Source of the DNA: Methanobacteriota archaeon
GTDB taxonomy: Archaea; Thermoplasmatota; Thermoplasmata; RBG-16-68-12
Length of the DNA: 6,788 bases
Direction of reading: 5' to 3'
Assembly: GCA_005879015.1 (NCBI GenBank)
Contig: VBMC01000267.1
Span: forward strand, 1 to 6,788
Part shown: one piece after another, positions 1-6,787 of the stretch
How the letters are laid out: every line of letters begins with the position of its first letter
How positions within the stretch are numbered: position 1 is the stretch's first letter
Position numbers and translations under genes: made by a program
The notes under the pieces: generated by a model
Told to the model about the DNA's origin: nothing
Database searches by the model: none
Seen by the model: the letters and a program-made list of their open reading frames with translations, nothing else

Positions 1-414
1 GCTCCATGCACCGCCGTCCGACCGGACGCGGATTTCCGACACCCCGGACCCGGCGTCGGATCCGCTCACGGTGACCTGGACGGGAGAGCGGAACCAGGTC
101 CCGGACCCCGGTGTGCCGGAAAGGATCGCGGAAGAGACCGGACCCGCCGTGTCGACTTTGAAGGTCGTCACGTGGATCGTCTCGTAGTTGCTCGCCTCGT
201 CCGTGGCGAAGTACTCGAGCGTGTGCACGCCGTCCACGCCCACGGTCACGGGCGCCGTGTACGGCTGCCAACTCCCCCCATCCATGCGGTCGTAGATCGC
301 GGCGACGCCGGAGCCCGAGTCCGAGGCGTTCAGCGTGACTTGGACGGGAGAGACGAACCATTGTGCCGGACCCGCGATCCCGGACAGGGAGGCGGTCGAC
401 ACCGGCGCGATCAT
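1..414 (-). repeat. Tandem OmpL47-like Ig repeats in the 1701 gene
   Basis: Two protein repeats follow one another. The first spans about 414-147. The second runs from about 146 to the window edge and is incomplete. Both share the pattern W-F-[VR]-SPVQVT, then SD[SA]GSGV, then a short strand ending in DGG[SA]W. The DNA is also similar: the segments encoding SPVQVT (near 70-100 and 335-360) differ by few bases. More copies may follow outside the window. Family assignment rests on recognising the pattern; no profile search was possible. Confidence 0.7.
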
Positions 415-1701
415 GTCCGGGTTCGGGTCGAAGTAGGGCGCCCAGGACACCCGGGGAACGCCGAGGCCCGCACCGAGGCTGCCGTTCGAGGCGGCGGCGA
501 GGAGCCACGTGGAGTAATTCCAATTGTCCACGGCGTTCAGGGCGCCGAAGATCCGGTTCATGTCCCGCGACCAGGGCGCGTCGAGGCTCGGCTCGTTGAT
601 CGGGAAGCCCCAAGACGTCTCGAACTCGGAGTCGACCCGGCCGGCCGGGCTGCGCTCCGTGCAGATCGCATACGTGGACCAGGCGGCGTCGTCCACGGCA
701 TAGGCGCCGTAGTCCTGGAAGGCGCGGGCGAGGATCTTCGCCGGCTCTGTCTCGAGGCCCATCGCACTCACGTTGATGGACGGAGGGAGCGCGAGGAGCG
801 ATCCCTCCCGGAGCGCGGGGACCGTTCCGTTATAGGAGCCGGACGCAGAGGCGTCCGCCGTCGTCGCGGGCCAACGGAATCCTCGTGTGAGATTGTCGTA
901 GTAGTAGTCTTCCGCACCGTGGAGGTTCACCTTCATCGCGTGGCGGATGGTGCCTCCTGGCACGAGCTCTCCCAGGCGGATCGTGCCGCCGATCGACGAG
1001 AGCATGGAGCCGCCGTGACCTCCGGAGGTCCCGGTGCCGAACAGGGTCTCGCTCTCTTGCGACCACCACATCGTGACGTTCCCACCCTCGGTGCAACGGG
1101 CCATCGGCTGGCCTTGGATCAGCGTGTGGTTGTCAGCGGCCAGGATCGCGGTCGCATAGTTTGGCGTCGAGCCGTCCGGATTGCCAGAGCCCGCGCCGGG
1201 GACGACGAAATTGGGCGGGATGGGCGCCGAGAAGAGGACGCCGCCCTCGACATCGCATCGGCTGCCGCCGCCCCAGGCATCGCCGTTGTAGTAGACCGGT
1301 GTGACGGGAGCACCCGGTGTCAGGACCAGGACGTCGACATCCGTGGTCATTCCATAGTCCGTGGGTTTCTTGATGCCGGCGGGGACGTAGACCGCTCCCG
1401 CGCCGATCGGAAGGTTCCAGATGCTGTTCCTCGAGAACGGCCACGTCAGCGCATTCCGAACGACGTCCGTCGGTGAGGGGGAGTTGGGTTGCACGGCCGT
1501 GTCGAGCGTCAGCGGGAAAGAACCGCTCCGGTTGCCACTTGGAGAAGGTCCGCCGATCCCGAGGGCCAAGGAGCTGAAGACGACGAGTCCGATCAACGCG
1601 ATCGCAAGGGCGAACGCTCGGCGTCGGCTGCTCGTTACCGAATTTCGGAATGGGTCAATGGACCTAAAACTTACTGTCTCGGAACGGTCACTCGCGTCCA
1701 T
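1..1701 (-). CDS. Secreted protein with unrecognised N-terminal domain and OmpL47-like Ig repeats (C-terminus beyond window)
   Basis: The frame is open without a stop from an ATG at 1701 to the window edge, giving 567 residues with the 3' end missing. Residues 24-50 form an export signal: SSRRRAF followed by a hydrophobic stretch (about 30-48). The arginine cluster before F resembles a Tat signal, but Sec is equally possible. Residues about 83-395 are one globular domain rich in Trp, Gly and His, with motifs such as WPFSRNSIWN (87-96), SGGHGGSMLSSIGGTIRLGE (226-245), RHAMKVNLHG (253-262) and YGAYAVDD (331-338). It looks like a conserved exported domain, but I cannot name the family or a reaction. 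Residues 430-519 and 520 onward are tandem Ig-like repeats of the OmpL47 type, each with W-F-x-SPVQVT and S-D-x-GSGV. Such modules usually act as surface spacers or binding units. Several N-x-S/T sequons are present. The start is uncertain: an in-frame GTG lies eight... residues or so upstream, and no Shine-Dalgarno is seen. Coding on this strand is clear from the composition; the function is open. Confidence 0.85.
   Translation of the reverse strand, partial: MDASDRSETVSFRSIDPFRNSVTSSRRRAFALAIALIGLVVFSSLALGIGGPSPSGNRSGSFPLTLDTAVQPNSPSPTDVVRNALTWPFSRNSIWNLPIGAGAVYVPAGIKKPTDYGMTTDVDVLVLTPGAPVTPVYYNGDAWGGGSRCDVEGGVLFSAPIPPNFVVPGAGSGNPDGSTPNYATAILAADNHTLIQGQPMARCTEGGNVTMWWSQESETLFGTGTSGGHGGSMLSSIGGTIRLGELVPGGTIRHAMKVNLHGAEDYYYDNLTRGFRWPATTADASASGSYNGTVPALREGSLLALPPSINVSAMGLETEPAKILARAFQDYGAYAVDDAAWSTYAICTERSPAGRVDSEFETSWGFPINEPSLDAPWSRDMNRIFGALNAVDNWNYSTWLLAAASNGSLGAGLGVPRVSWAPYFDPNPDMIAPVSTASLSGIAGPAQWFVSPVQVTLNASDSGSGVAAIYDRMDGGSWQPYTAPVTVGVDGVHTLEYFATDEASNYETIHVTTFKVDTAGPVSSAILSGTPGSGTWFRSPVQVTVSGSDAGSGVSEIRVRSDGGAWS
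1638..1648. repeat. Short inverted repeat in an AT-rich patch
   Basis: CCGAA-T-TTCGG is a perfect five-base inverted repeat with a one-base centre. It lies in the most AT-rich patch of this GC-rich window (about 1637-1680), inside the region encoding the N-terminal residues of the 1701 gene if the ATG at 1701 is the start. It could be an operator or chance. Arms this short have little statistical weight. Confidence 0.2.
1661..1675 (-). promoter_or_regulatory. Possible TATA-like element
   Basis: Read on the minus strand, the patch is GTAAGTTTTAGGTCC, an A/T-rich stretch unusual here and resembling a weak archaeal TATA box. If it served the 1701 gene, transcription would begin near 1640, downstream of the ATG at 1701. 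The protein would then need a later, non-standard start before its signal sequence. Read on the plus strand (CTAAAACTTA) it could instead serve the small membrane gene. This is a weak call. Confidence 0.18.
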
Positions 1702-1747
1702 TTGCAGCCGCAGATGCACCGCGCAATCCGTCGTCGCGAAGTTCTGG

Positions 1748-1762
1748 TTCCGGCGGCCGGAA
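1748..1762. repeat. 15-base perfect inverted repeat in divergent spacer
   Basis: TTCCGGC-G-GCCGGAA has two seven-base arms around a single G. A further TTCCGG follows at 1770-1775, 22 bases after the first one. The site lies between the start of the minus-strand gene (1701) and the small plus-strand gene, directly before the ATG at 1776. A one-base centre is too short for a hairpin loop, so a dimeric DNA-binding site is more likely than a terminator. No regulator gene is in view. Confidence 0.35.
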
Positions 1763-1811
1763 GACGTTGTTCCGGATGCGAGAGCGCGCCGAGCTCGGCT
1801 CGGAAGGTTGA

Positions 1812-2069
1812 AGGCCCCCGGGTTTCTCCGAGGCGACGGAGGCGAGACCGGCGCGGGCACACACGATCCTGTCGATCCTCGTCCTCCTGTGGTGCTGGGG
1901 CACCGCCCTCCTCGTCGCGCTGAATGACATCGACTTCTTCTCTCTTGAGGACTTGCTCGACACCGCTCACCCGCATCACGAGCATATCGTCGTGGCGCTC
2001 GTCCTCGGAGGGATCGTGGGCTCCGTGGTCCTCTTCCTCTGGGGACGTCGCCGACGAAACGGGATCTGA
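1812..2069 (+). CDS. Small two-helix membrane protein, start codon unresolved
   Basis: The frame is open for 85 codons and ends with TGA at 2067-2069. The product has a hydrophobic segment ILSILVLLWCWGTALLVAL (codons 1866-1922), an acidic and His-rich loop with NDIDFFSLEDLLDT and HPHHEH, a second hydrophobic segment IVVALVLGGIVGSVVLFLW, and a basic end RRRRNGI. This is a textbook hairpin membrane protein with a positive-inside tail, and chance translation would rarely give it. No ATG, GTG or TTG precedes the first helix after the in-frame TGA at 1809-1811. The in-frame ATG at 1776 and TTG at 1767 lie before that TGA. So the start may be non-standard (for example CTG at 1869), or the TGA may be a mutation or sequencing error. 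The gene ends 14 bases from the end of the convergent gene at 2084 and diverges from the gene starting at 1701. I do not recognise the family. Confidence 0.6.
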   Translation, partial: RPPGFSEATEARPARAHTILSILVLLWCWGTALLVALNDIDFFSLEDLLDTAHPHHEHIVVALVLGGIVGSVVLFLWGRRRRNGI

Positions 2070-2083
2070 GGGCGGCGCGGAAT

Positions 2084-5034
2084 CTACTGGTCCGCATTGG
2101 AGTCCGGATCGTCGCCTTCCCAGCCATTCCCTTCCAGCTCGTCGCGGTCTCCGTCCCCGCTCTGGCGTCGCGTCCAGCGAACGACGAGGTAGCTGGCCCC
2201 GAGGAGGGCGATCGCAATCAGGGGGAAGAGGAAGGGCGTGGCTTGGGACGGTAGGGGGAACGGGAATAGGCCGGACGAAGGCCCGGCGCCCGCGAGTTCG
2301 TACGTCGACGGACCGGCTCCCGGGATCGTGAAGGCGAGCGCGCCGCTCGGAGCCGACTGGACCGTCAGGACCTGGGACGAGCCGTCCGAGCCCGATCGCG
2401 TCAGCGTGTAGGAGGTGTCCGGCGTGAAGCCGGTGCCTTCGAACGCGACGTCCGAGGCGCTTTGGAGTTCGAAGGTCAGTTTCCCGGCGGAGAGACTCGT
2501 CACTTGGAGGCGGTCGACCGAGCCGGTCCACGCGTCTTGCAAGGTCTGGCTTTCCTCCGTGCTCGCGGTAGCGAACGCGACGGCGGCTCCGACCGTGGCG
2601 GAGACGTTCAGGGTCCGGCCGGACCAGGCGTAGGCGATCCGGGTCGCCGGGCCGGAGGTCTGCAGGACGACGGCGCTCAGGTCCGTCGATCGGATCCCGG
2701 ACCCGAGGTCGACGACGGTCCCCTGGAACGTGGGCGAGAGGCGGATCCGGCCCATGGCCGAACCCCAGGCCGTCGTGTCGTAGATCGTGCCAGGATCCCC
2801 CATTGGAGCGTGTGGATCACATTTCCGACGACGGTCGCCCCGTCGGACTTCTCGGTGATGTCGATTCCATGCGGGGCATCCGCCGAGACGGTCTTCCGCC
2901 CGGGATAGTCCATGGACACGAGGTTTCCGGTGATCACGGTGTCTACCGCGCTCGCGGTGACGATGCCTCCCGCGGTCGCGTTCACGACCGTGTTCCGGGT
3001 GGCGATGACGCCGGTGGCCCGGCTCGCGTCATCCACGTAGGTGTCGCCCAAATGGATCCCTCCGGTGTGGAACGTCCCGCTCGTGTACGCGTTCACGTAG
3101 TTCCCGGTGACGGTCACATCGTGGACGGCGCGGTCCGTCGCGATGCCGAAGACCCATTCGAAGCTCGCATCCATGGAGACGTAGTTCGCCTCGACATGAA
3201 TGTCGCTGGATCCGGAGCGGACCGCGATGCCGTACGCATGCTGGGCATTCTCGATGGCGTTGTGCCGGATCGTGACGTGCTGCGTGCTCACGGTGGCCGG
3301 CCAGTGGCCGAGTTGGATGCCCTCCCATTGGTTCGTGCCGACGAGGTTCGCGATCCGCACGTTCTCGATGACGACGTAGGCGTCGGTCGATTCGATCCAG
3401 AGCATCGCTTGGGCGGTCGAGTACGAATTCCCGTCGATGAACCAGTCGCTGATGATGTACGGGTCCATGGACGTTCCGGTGCCGCTGCGCACTCCGTTCG
3501 CCGCGGAGAAGCCACCGTTCGAGGTGATCGCAATCGGGCCGCGCGCCTGCAACGTCGAGGGGTCCGTCAGGCCGTAACCGGGGGGCGCTCCCCCTCCCGT
3601 GCCCTGCAGGTCGAGGACCAGGACGCCCTGACTTTGCATCGCACTGAATCCGGACGAATCCTGGATCTCCAGTTTCACCAGGTACGTGCCGGGCGTGGGG
3701 AAGGCATGCTGTGCGGTGAGGGTCGAGGAGAAGCTGGTGTCCCAGGTGCCGTCCCCTTCCCAATCCCAGCGGGCCTGGAGGGTCGCTGCGGAATTCGTGT
3801 CGGATGAGCTCGACGCGTCGAACAGGACGGTATCATTCACCTTCGGGACCGTCGGAGAATAGCTGAATCTGGCGGTGGGCCCCGCGGTCGTCACGGTCAC
3901 GGCGATCGTCGCGGCGTGAACGAGGGTCCCGCTCGTTCCCGTCACGGTGACGGAATAGGAGCCCGCGGTCAAGCCGCCGAAGGTGCACGTGGAAGTCTGA
4001 GTCCCGCTGATGCTCGCAGGGGTACAGGACGTCGTCACTCCCGCGGGTGCTGAGGCCGTCGTCAAAGAGACTGCCCCGCTGAAACCGCCCCCGGATTGCA
4101 GCGTCAGGGACGAGGTCCCGCTCAGCCCGGTCGCAAACGAGACGCTCGACGGGCTCGCGGAGATCCCGAAGTCCGGCCCGCCCGCGGTGAAGAACTCGAC
4201 CGGGGATGCCGCGCCGACGTCGCCCTGCCCGACATTCCCTCCGCCCCAAACGTCCTCGAGGAGTTTGAGCAGGGAGTAGTGATTGTACGAGACACTGGAC
4301 TTGTACGCCGTCTTCGTGGCAGGTCCGCTGAATCCCGCGTAGATCAACGGCGGGCTCGCGTAGCCCTCGTCGTACATGATGAACAACGCGGCCTTCTTCC
4401 CCGCCATCGCCGAGAGGAGTCCAGGCACCCATGACTGAAGCCAGGAATCTCCGCTCGAGACGGAGTTGTCGTGCATGTTGTGATTGTCCGTCGGCGTGAG
4501 CCAGATGAAGTTTGTTCCTGCATTGAGGGCCGCGGTGACCTCGGTCGGTCCGCCCGAAACCAGGTTCGCGCACCGGGCCGAATTGCCGGTGATTGTCGTG
4601 TACGACAGGAACGGATAGTGATCCTCGCCTCGCGGGGGGTTCAAGCCGCAACCGGATCCTCCCGCGCTTTCCGCGAACGCCTTCCAGGTGTGACCGGAGT
4701 TCTCGACGATGTCGACGATCGTCGGGTGGTTGAGGTTCGGATGATTGCCGTCGCCGGAGACGCCGAAGGTGCTTCCTCCGAGGATCGCGATGTAGTTCGG
4801 CTGGGAGGGGTTCGTGATGCTCTGCCAGTGCTGGGAGAACGCGTACTGGTCCGCGAGTTGCGTCATGTACGGGGCGGGACCGTAGATGTCCGACAGGTCG
4901 TGGTTCTCCATGAGGACGACGACGAATTGATCGAAATTATTGGTGGCTTGGGGGAACACGGGTCGGGAGCCGGACGAATCGCCGGGCGTAAGGATCGGGA
5001 GGAGGGCCCAGGCCGAGAACACGAGGACGACCAA
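2084..5034 (-). CDS. Surface-anchored phosphoesterase-family protein with Ig, PKD and NosD-type beta-helix modules (one frameshift)
   Basis: This is a probable secreted phosphoesterase of the acid phosphatase / phospholipase C family (Pfam PF04185 type), which hydrolyses phosphate esters outside the cell. The hydrophobic N-terminus (residues 1-16) is a signal segment. The enzyme domain spans about 34-283 and shows VVVLMENHDLSDIYG (38-52), TNPSQPNYIAILGG (74-87), MHD (187-189), GDSWL (195-199), YDEG (221-224) and YNHYSLLKLLED (250-261). The Glu-Asn pair and Asp-Glu pair match positions that bind metal in the family. Next come an Ig-like domain (about 288-384), a PKD domain (386-476) with RWDWEGDGTWD, and a NosD-like right-handed beta-helix (about 497-750) with repeated N-x-V strands. 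A further beta-rich region, a membrane helix (about 934-954, FLFPLIAIALLGASYLVVRW) and an acidic tail follow. The frame breaks at 2797-2801: the first part runs 5034-2797 and the second is in the -1 frame down to the TAG at 2084. One extra base there gives 983 residues. The TTG start at 5034 is doubtful, because the frame stays open to 5112 and encodes GRRSLRW just before the hydrophobic core. The substrate is unknown. Confidence 0.87.
2797..2801 (-). other. Frameshift site in a five-base homopolymer
   Basis: On the coding strand the sequence is CAA TGG GGG ATC. The upstream frame runs to Q-W-G, then degrades into an Arg/Pro/Ser-rich tail ending at 2677. The -1 frame continues sensibly as D-P-G-T-I-Y-D and on to the membrane anchor and a TAG at 2084. 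Six G instead of five would join them. A sequencing or assembly error in the run, a true mutation, or a -1 slip on GGG would all give the same picture. Confidence 0.85.
3607..3879 (-). other. PKD domain of the 5034 gene
   Basis: Encodes ARFSYSP, then LFDASSSSD, then LQARWDWEGDGTWD, then HAFPTPGTYLVKLEIQD, the usual PKD order. It is closely similar to the PKD domain of the right-hand gene (about 5936-6199), which has ARFSFNP, SFDASSS, LQARWDWED and HAFPSAGSYSVRLEVHD. PKD domains act as surface spacers or bind carbohydrate or protein. The similarity supports common descent of the two genes' modules. Confidence 0.85.
4187..4336 (-). repeat. Paralogous segment, copy 1 (end of phosphoesterase domain)
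   Basis: This 150-base segment encodes the end of the phosphoesterase domain from GFSG to EFFT. It aligns without gaps to 6639-6788. Shared protein strings are KTAYKS, SYNHYSLLKL, WGGGNVGQGDV and EFFT. The DNA differs at many silent positions, so the duplication is not recent. Confidence 0.85.
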
Positions 5035-5197
5035 AAGGAGGGTTGCGACAGGGCACCAGCGAAGGGAACGTCTCCCGACCTGGGTCGCGGCTATATCCGG
5101 ACTCGGAGCCGGCTATCGAAAGTGGTTGCTGCAATGCGGAACAGTCTCGTCGGCGAGGAAGGCAAACGAACGGAGAATTCGACGGAAGACCGGGAGG
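5035..5197. other. Spacer between the two phosphoesterase genes
   Basis: The two genes point the same way, 163 bases apart. On the minus strand the frame of the downstream gene is open from 5112, after a TAG at 5115-5113. Its 26 codons contain no ATG, GTG or TTG before the TTG at 5034. A GGATATAGCC element (5090-5099) is the only TATA-like sequence, and it would place transcription start near 5070. No clear Shine-Dalgarno and no hairpin terminator are seen. Either the genes share a transcript or the downstream one has its own weak promoter. Confidence 0.4.
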
Positions 5198-6787
5198 CTA
5201 CAGATCATACGACTCGTTTCCTTCCTCTACCTCCGCTTCGAATTCCTGCCTCCGGTTCCGAGGTTCCCGGCGAGCCCGCGGGTGCCGGCGGTGACCGCGA
5301 CCGATCAGGACGAAGCTCACGGCGGCGAGGACCACGATGAACAAGGCGAAGGGCCACGAGACCCCGAAGGGGAGATCCGGGAGCGACAAGGAGGAGGATT
5401 CGACGTCAAACGTTCCTGAGGTGGTCGACTCGCGGCCCGCGTTGTCGACCGCCTTCACCCAGACCTGGTGGGGACCGTTGGACAAGTGGAGGGTGGTGCT
5501 CGTTGCGGTGCCGACGGATAGGAACGGCCCGCCATCGATGCTGACCTCCTGCTTGGCGATTCCCGAGGCGTCGTCGGAGGCCGTCCACGAGATCGTCACA
5601 TCCGATTGCGTGACGCGCCCGCTCGGCGAGGGCGACCCGAGGGTCGGTGCCTTGAGATCAACTCGGACCGAGGTCGACTTCATCGACTCGATGTGTCCCG
5701 CGGCATCGATGGATTGCCAATTCAAGGTGTGGTCGCCCCCTTGGACGACGAAGGGACCGGCATAGGTAGTCCAGGGACCGGAGTCGAGGCTGTACAGGGT
5801 GACCATGGAAGATCCGGACGGACTCGTCGCGCTCATCGTGACGTTCACCGCGGACATGTGCCATCCGCTCGGGCTGACAGCACCGTCGATCGCGACGGAG
5901 GTTGTCGGAGCACCGGGCGTCCCGGCGCTTCCCGAGGCCGCGACGGAGACTGTGTGGGTCACGGTGCCGGTGAGACCGCCTGCGTCATGGACTTCCAAGC
6001 GGACGGAATAGCTGCCCGCCGAGGGGAACGCATGGGTCGCGCTCAACGTCGTTGACATTGTCGTGTCCCAGACGGCGTTATCTTCCCAGTCCCAACGGGC
6101 CTGGAGCGCGCCGTTCGACGAGGTCGAACTCGATGCGTCGAAGGAGATCGCCGTGTTCACGGCGGGCGACGCGGGGTTGAAGGAGAATCGCGCGACGGGG
6201 ACGCCCGGGGGTGGCGGAGGAGGTGGAGGAGGCGGGGGTGGGGGCGTACCGGCGACGATGGACTGCGCCACGACCGGACTCGTCGACGCGAGATATCCCG
6301 TCGTGCCCGCGTACTGCGACCGGATGTATTCCGTGTGCGACGACGGCCCGTGGAAGATCATGTCCGCACCGTACGTGCCGTCGGATGAGGTCGTGAAATG
6401 GCCGATCTGGGACTCGGGCCCCCAGGTCACACTGTCCCAGGACCACTCGAGTGCGACGGTCGCGGAAGGAATTCCGGCTCCGTTCGAATCCGTCAGCCGT
6501 CCGCTCACATGGACGGTGCCCTCCGTGATGGACGGGTTCGGATTGGTCCCGAGGGTTAGGGTTGTTGCGTTGCCTGACGGAGGCGGTGGAGGCGGAGGGG
6601 GAGGTGGCGGCGGAGGTGGAGGCGGCCCGCCGGACCCCGTGAAGAACTCGAGCGGAGACGGCGCATTCACGTCACCCTGGCCGACGTTTCCGCCGCCCCA
6701 CTCGTCTTCGATGAGCTTGAGCAAGGAGTAGTGGTTGTACGAGGCGGTCGACTTGTAAGCGGTCTTCGCGCTTGTTCCGCTGAACCC
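5198..6787 (-). CDS. Surface-anchored phosphoesterase-family protein with polyproline linkers, Ig-like and PKD modules (N-terminus beyond window)
   Basis: The frame is open from the right edge to a TAG at 5198, giving 529 visible residues. It starts inside a phosphoesterase domain at GFSGTSAKTAYKS. SYNHYSLLKLIEDEWGGG and EFFT match the neighbouring gene closely, so the missing N-terminus is probably a phosphoesterase too. Next come a 16-proline linker (visible residues 55-70), an Ig-like domain (about 71-180, with GTVHVSGRLTDSNGAGIPSA), a 13-proline linker (182-194), a PKD domain (197-284, with LQARWDWED), and an OmpL47-like domain (about 293-380, with LYSLDSGPWTTYAGPF and AAGHIES). A Fn3/Ig-like domain follows (about 384-465, with VTISWTASDDASGIA and VKAVDNAGRES). 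A membrane helix WPFALFIVVLAAVSFVLIG (478-496), a strongly basic stop-transfer run and an acidic tail end the protein. It is likely held on the outer face of the membrane with the enzyme domain outside. The full enzyme domain and its catalytic residues lie outside the window, so activity cannot be judged. An internal TTG at 6724 is not the real start. Confidence 0.88.
   Translation of the reverse strand, partial: GFSGTSAKTAYKSTASYNHYSLLKLIEDEWGGGNVGQGDVNAPSPLEFFTGSGGPPPPPPPPPPPPPPPPSGNATTLTLGTNPNPSITEGTVHVSGRLTDSNGAGIPSATVALEWSWDSVTWGPESQIGHFTTSSDGTYGADMIFHGPSSHTEYIRSQYAGTTGYLASTSPVVAQSIVAGTPPPPPPPPPPPPPGVPVARFSFNPASPAVNTAISFDASSSTSSNGALQARWDWEDNAVWDTTMSTTLSATHAFPSAGSYSVRLEVHDAGGLTGTVTHTVSVAASGSAGTPGAPTTSVAIDGAVSPSGWHMSAVNVTMSATSPSGSSMVTLYSLDSGPWTTYAGPFVVQGGDHTLNWQSIDAAGHIESMKSTSVRVDLKAPTLGSPSPSGRVTQSDVTISWTASDDASGIAKQEVSIDGGPFLSVGTATSTTLHLSNGPHQVWVKAVDNAGRESTTSGTFDVESSSLSLPDLPFGVSWPFALFIVVLAAVSFVLIGRGHRRHPRARREPRNRRQEFEAEVEEGNESYDL
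5936..6199 (-). other. PKD domain of the right-hand gene
   Basis: Encodes ARFSFNPASP, SFDASSS, LQARWDWEDNAVWD and HAFPSAGSYSVRLEVHD. It follows directly after the second polyproline linker. The neighbouring gene has the same module after an Ig-like domain, so the module order is conserved while the linker differs. Confidence 0.85.
6206..6244 (-). repeat. Tract encoding 13 consecutive prolines
   Basis: Thirteen CCN codons in a row, using all four third bases, separate the Ig-like domain from the PKD domain. The mixed codons mean it is not a simple trinucleotide expansion. A polyproline II rod would keep the modules apart. Translating such a run normally needs aIF5A. Confidence 0.9.
6578..6625 (-). 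repeat. Tract encoding 16 consecutive prolines
   Basis: Sixteen CCN codons in a row lie a few residues after EFFT, joining the phosphoesterase domain to the first Ig-like module. All four third bases occur, so the sequence is held at protein level. In the paralogue the same junction leads straight into an Ig-like domain with no proline run. Confidence 0.9.

Noticed and set aside
172..1476. Long plus-strand open frame of 434 codons
   Set aside because: It lies antisense to the 1701 gene, is dominated by Arg, Gly, Val and Asp, has no signal, domain or hydrophobic pattern, and is the typical mirror of a GC-rich coding strand. The minus strand gives a signal peptide and Ig repeats.
1809..1811. 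Selenocysteine or pyrrolysine-type recoding of the in-frame stop in the small membrane gene
   Set aside because: The codon is TGA, which excludes pyrrolysine. No SECIS-like structure is apparent and nothing nearby suggests a redox protein. A mutation, error or alternative start is simpler.
1671..2531. Minus-strand open frame of 286 codons
   Set aside because: It is Arg/Pro-rich, overlaps the end of the phosphoesterase gene out of frame, and runs antisense to the small membrane gene, whose product is far more protein-like.
2803..3807. Plus-strand open frame of 334 codons
   Set aside because: It is antisense to the beta-helix and PKD region, with low-complexity Arg/Val/Asp/Gly composition and no recognisable motif.
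6063..6731. Plus-strand frame with long glycine runs
   Set aside because: The glycine runs are the reverse strand of the two polyproline tracts. The opposite strand carries clear Ig, PKD and anchor modules.
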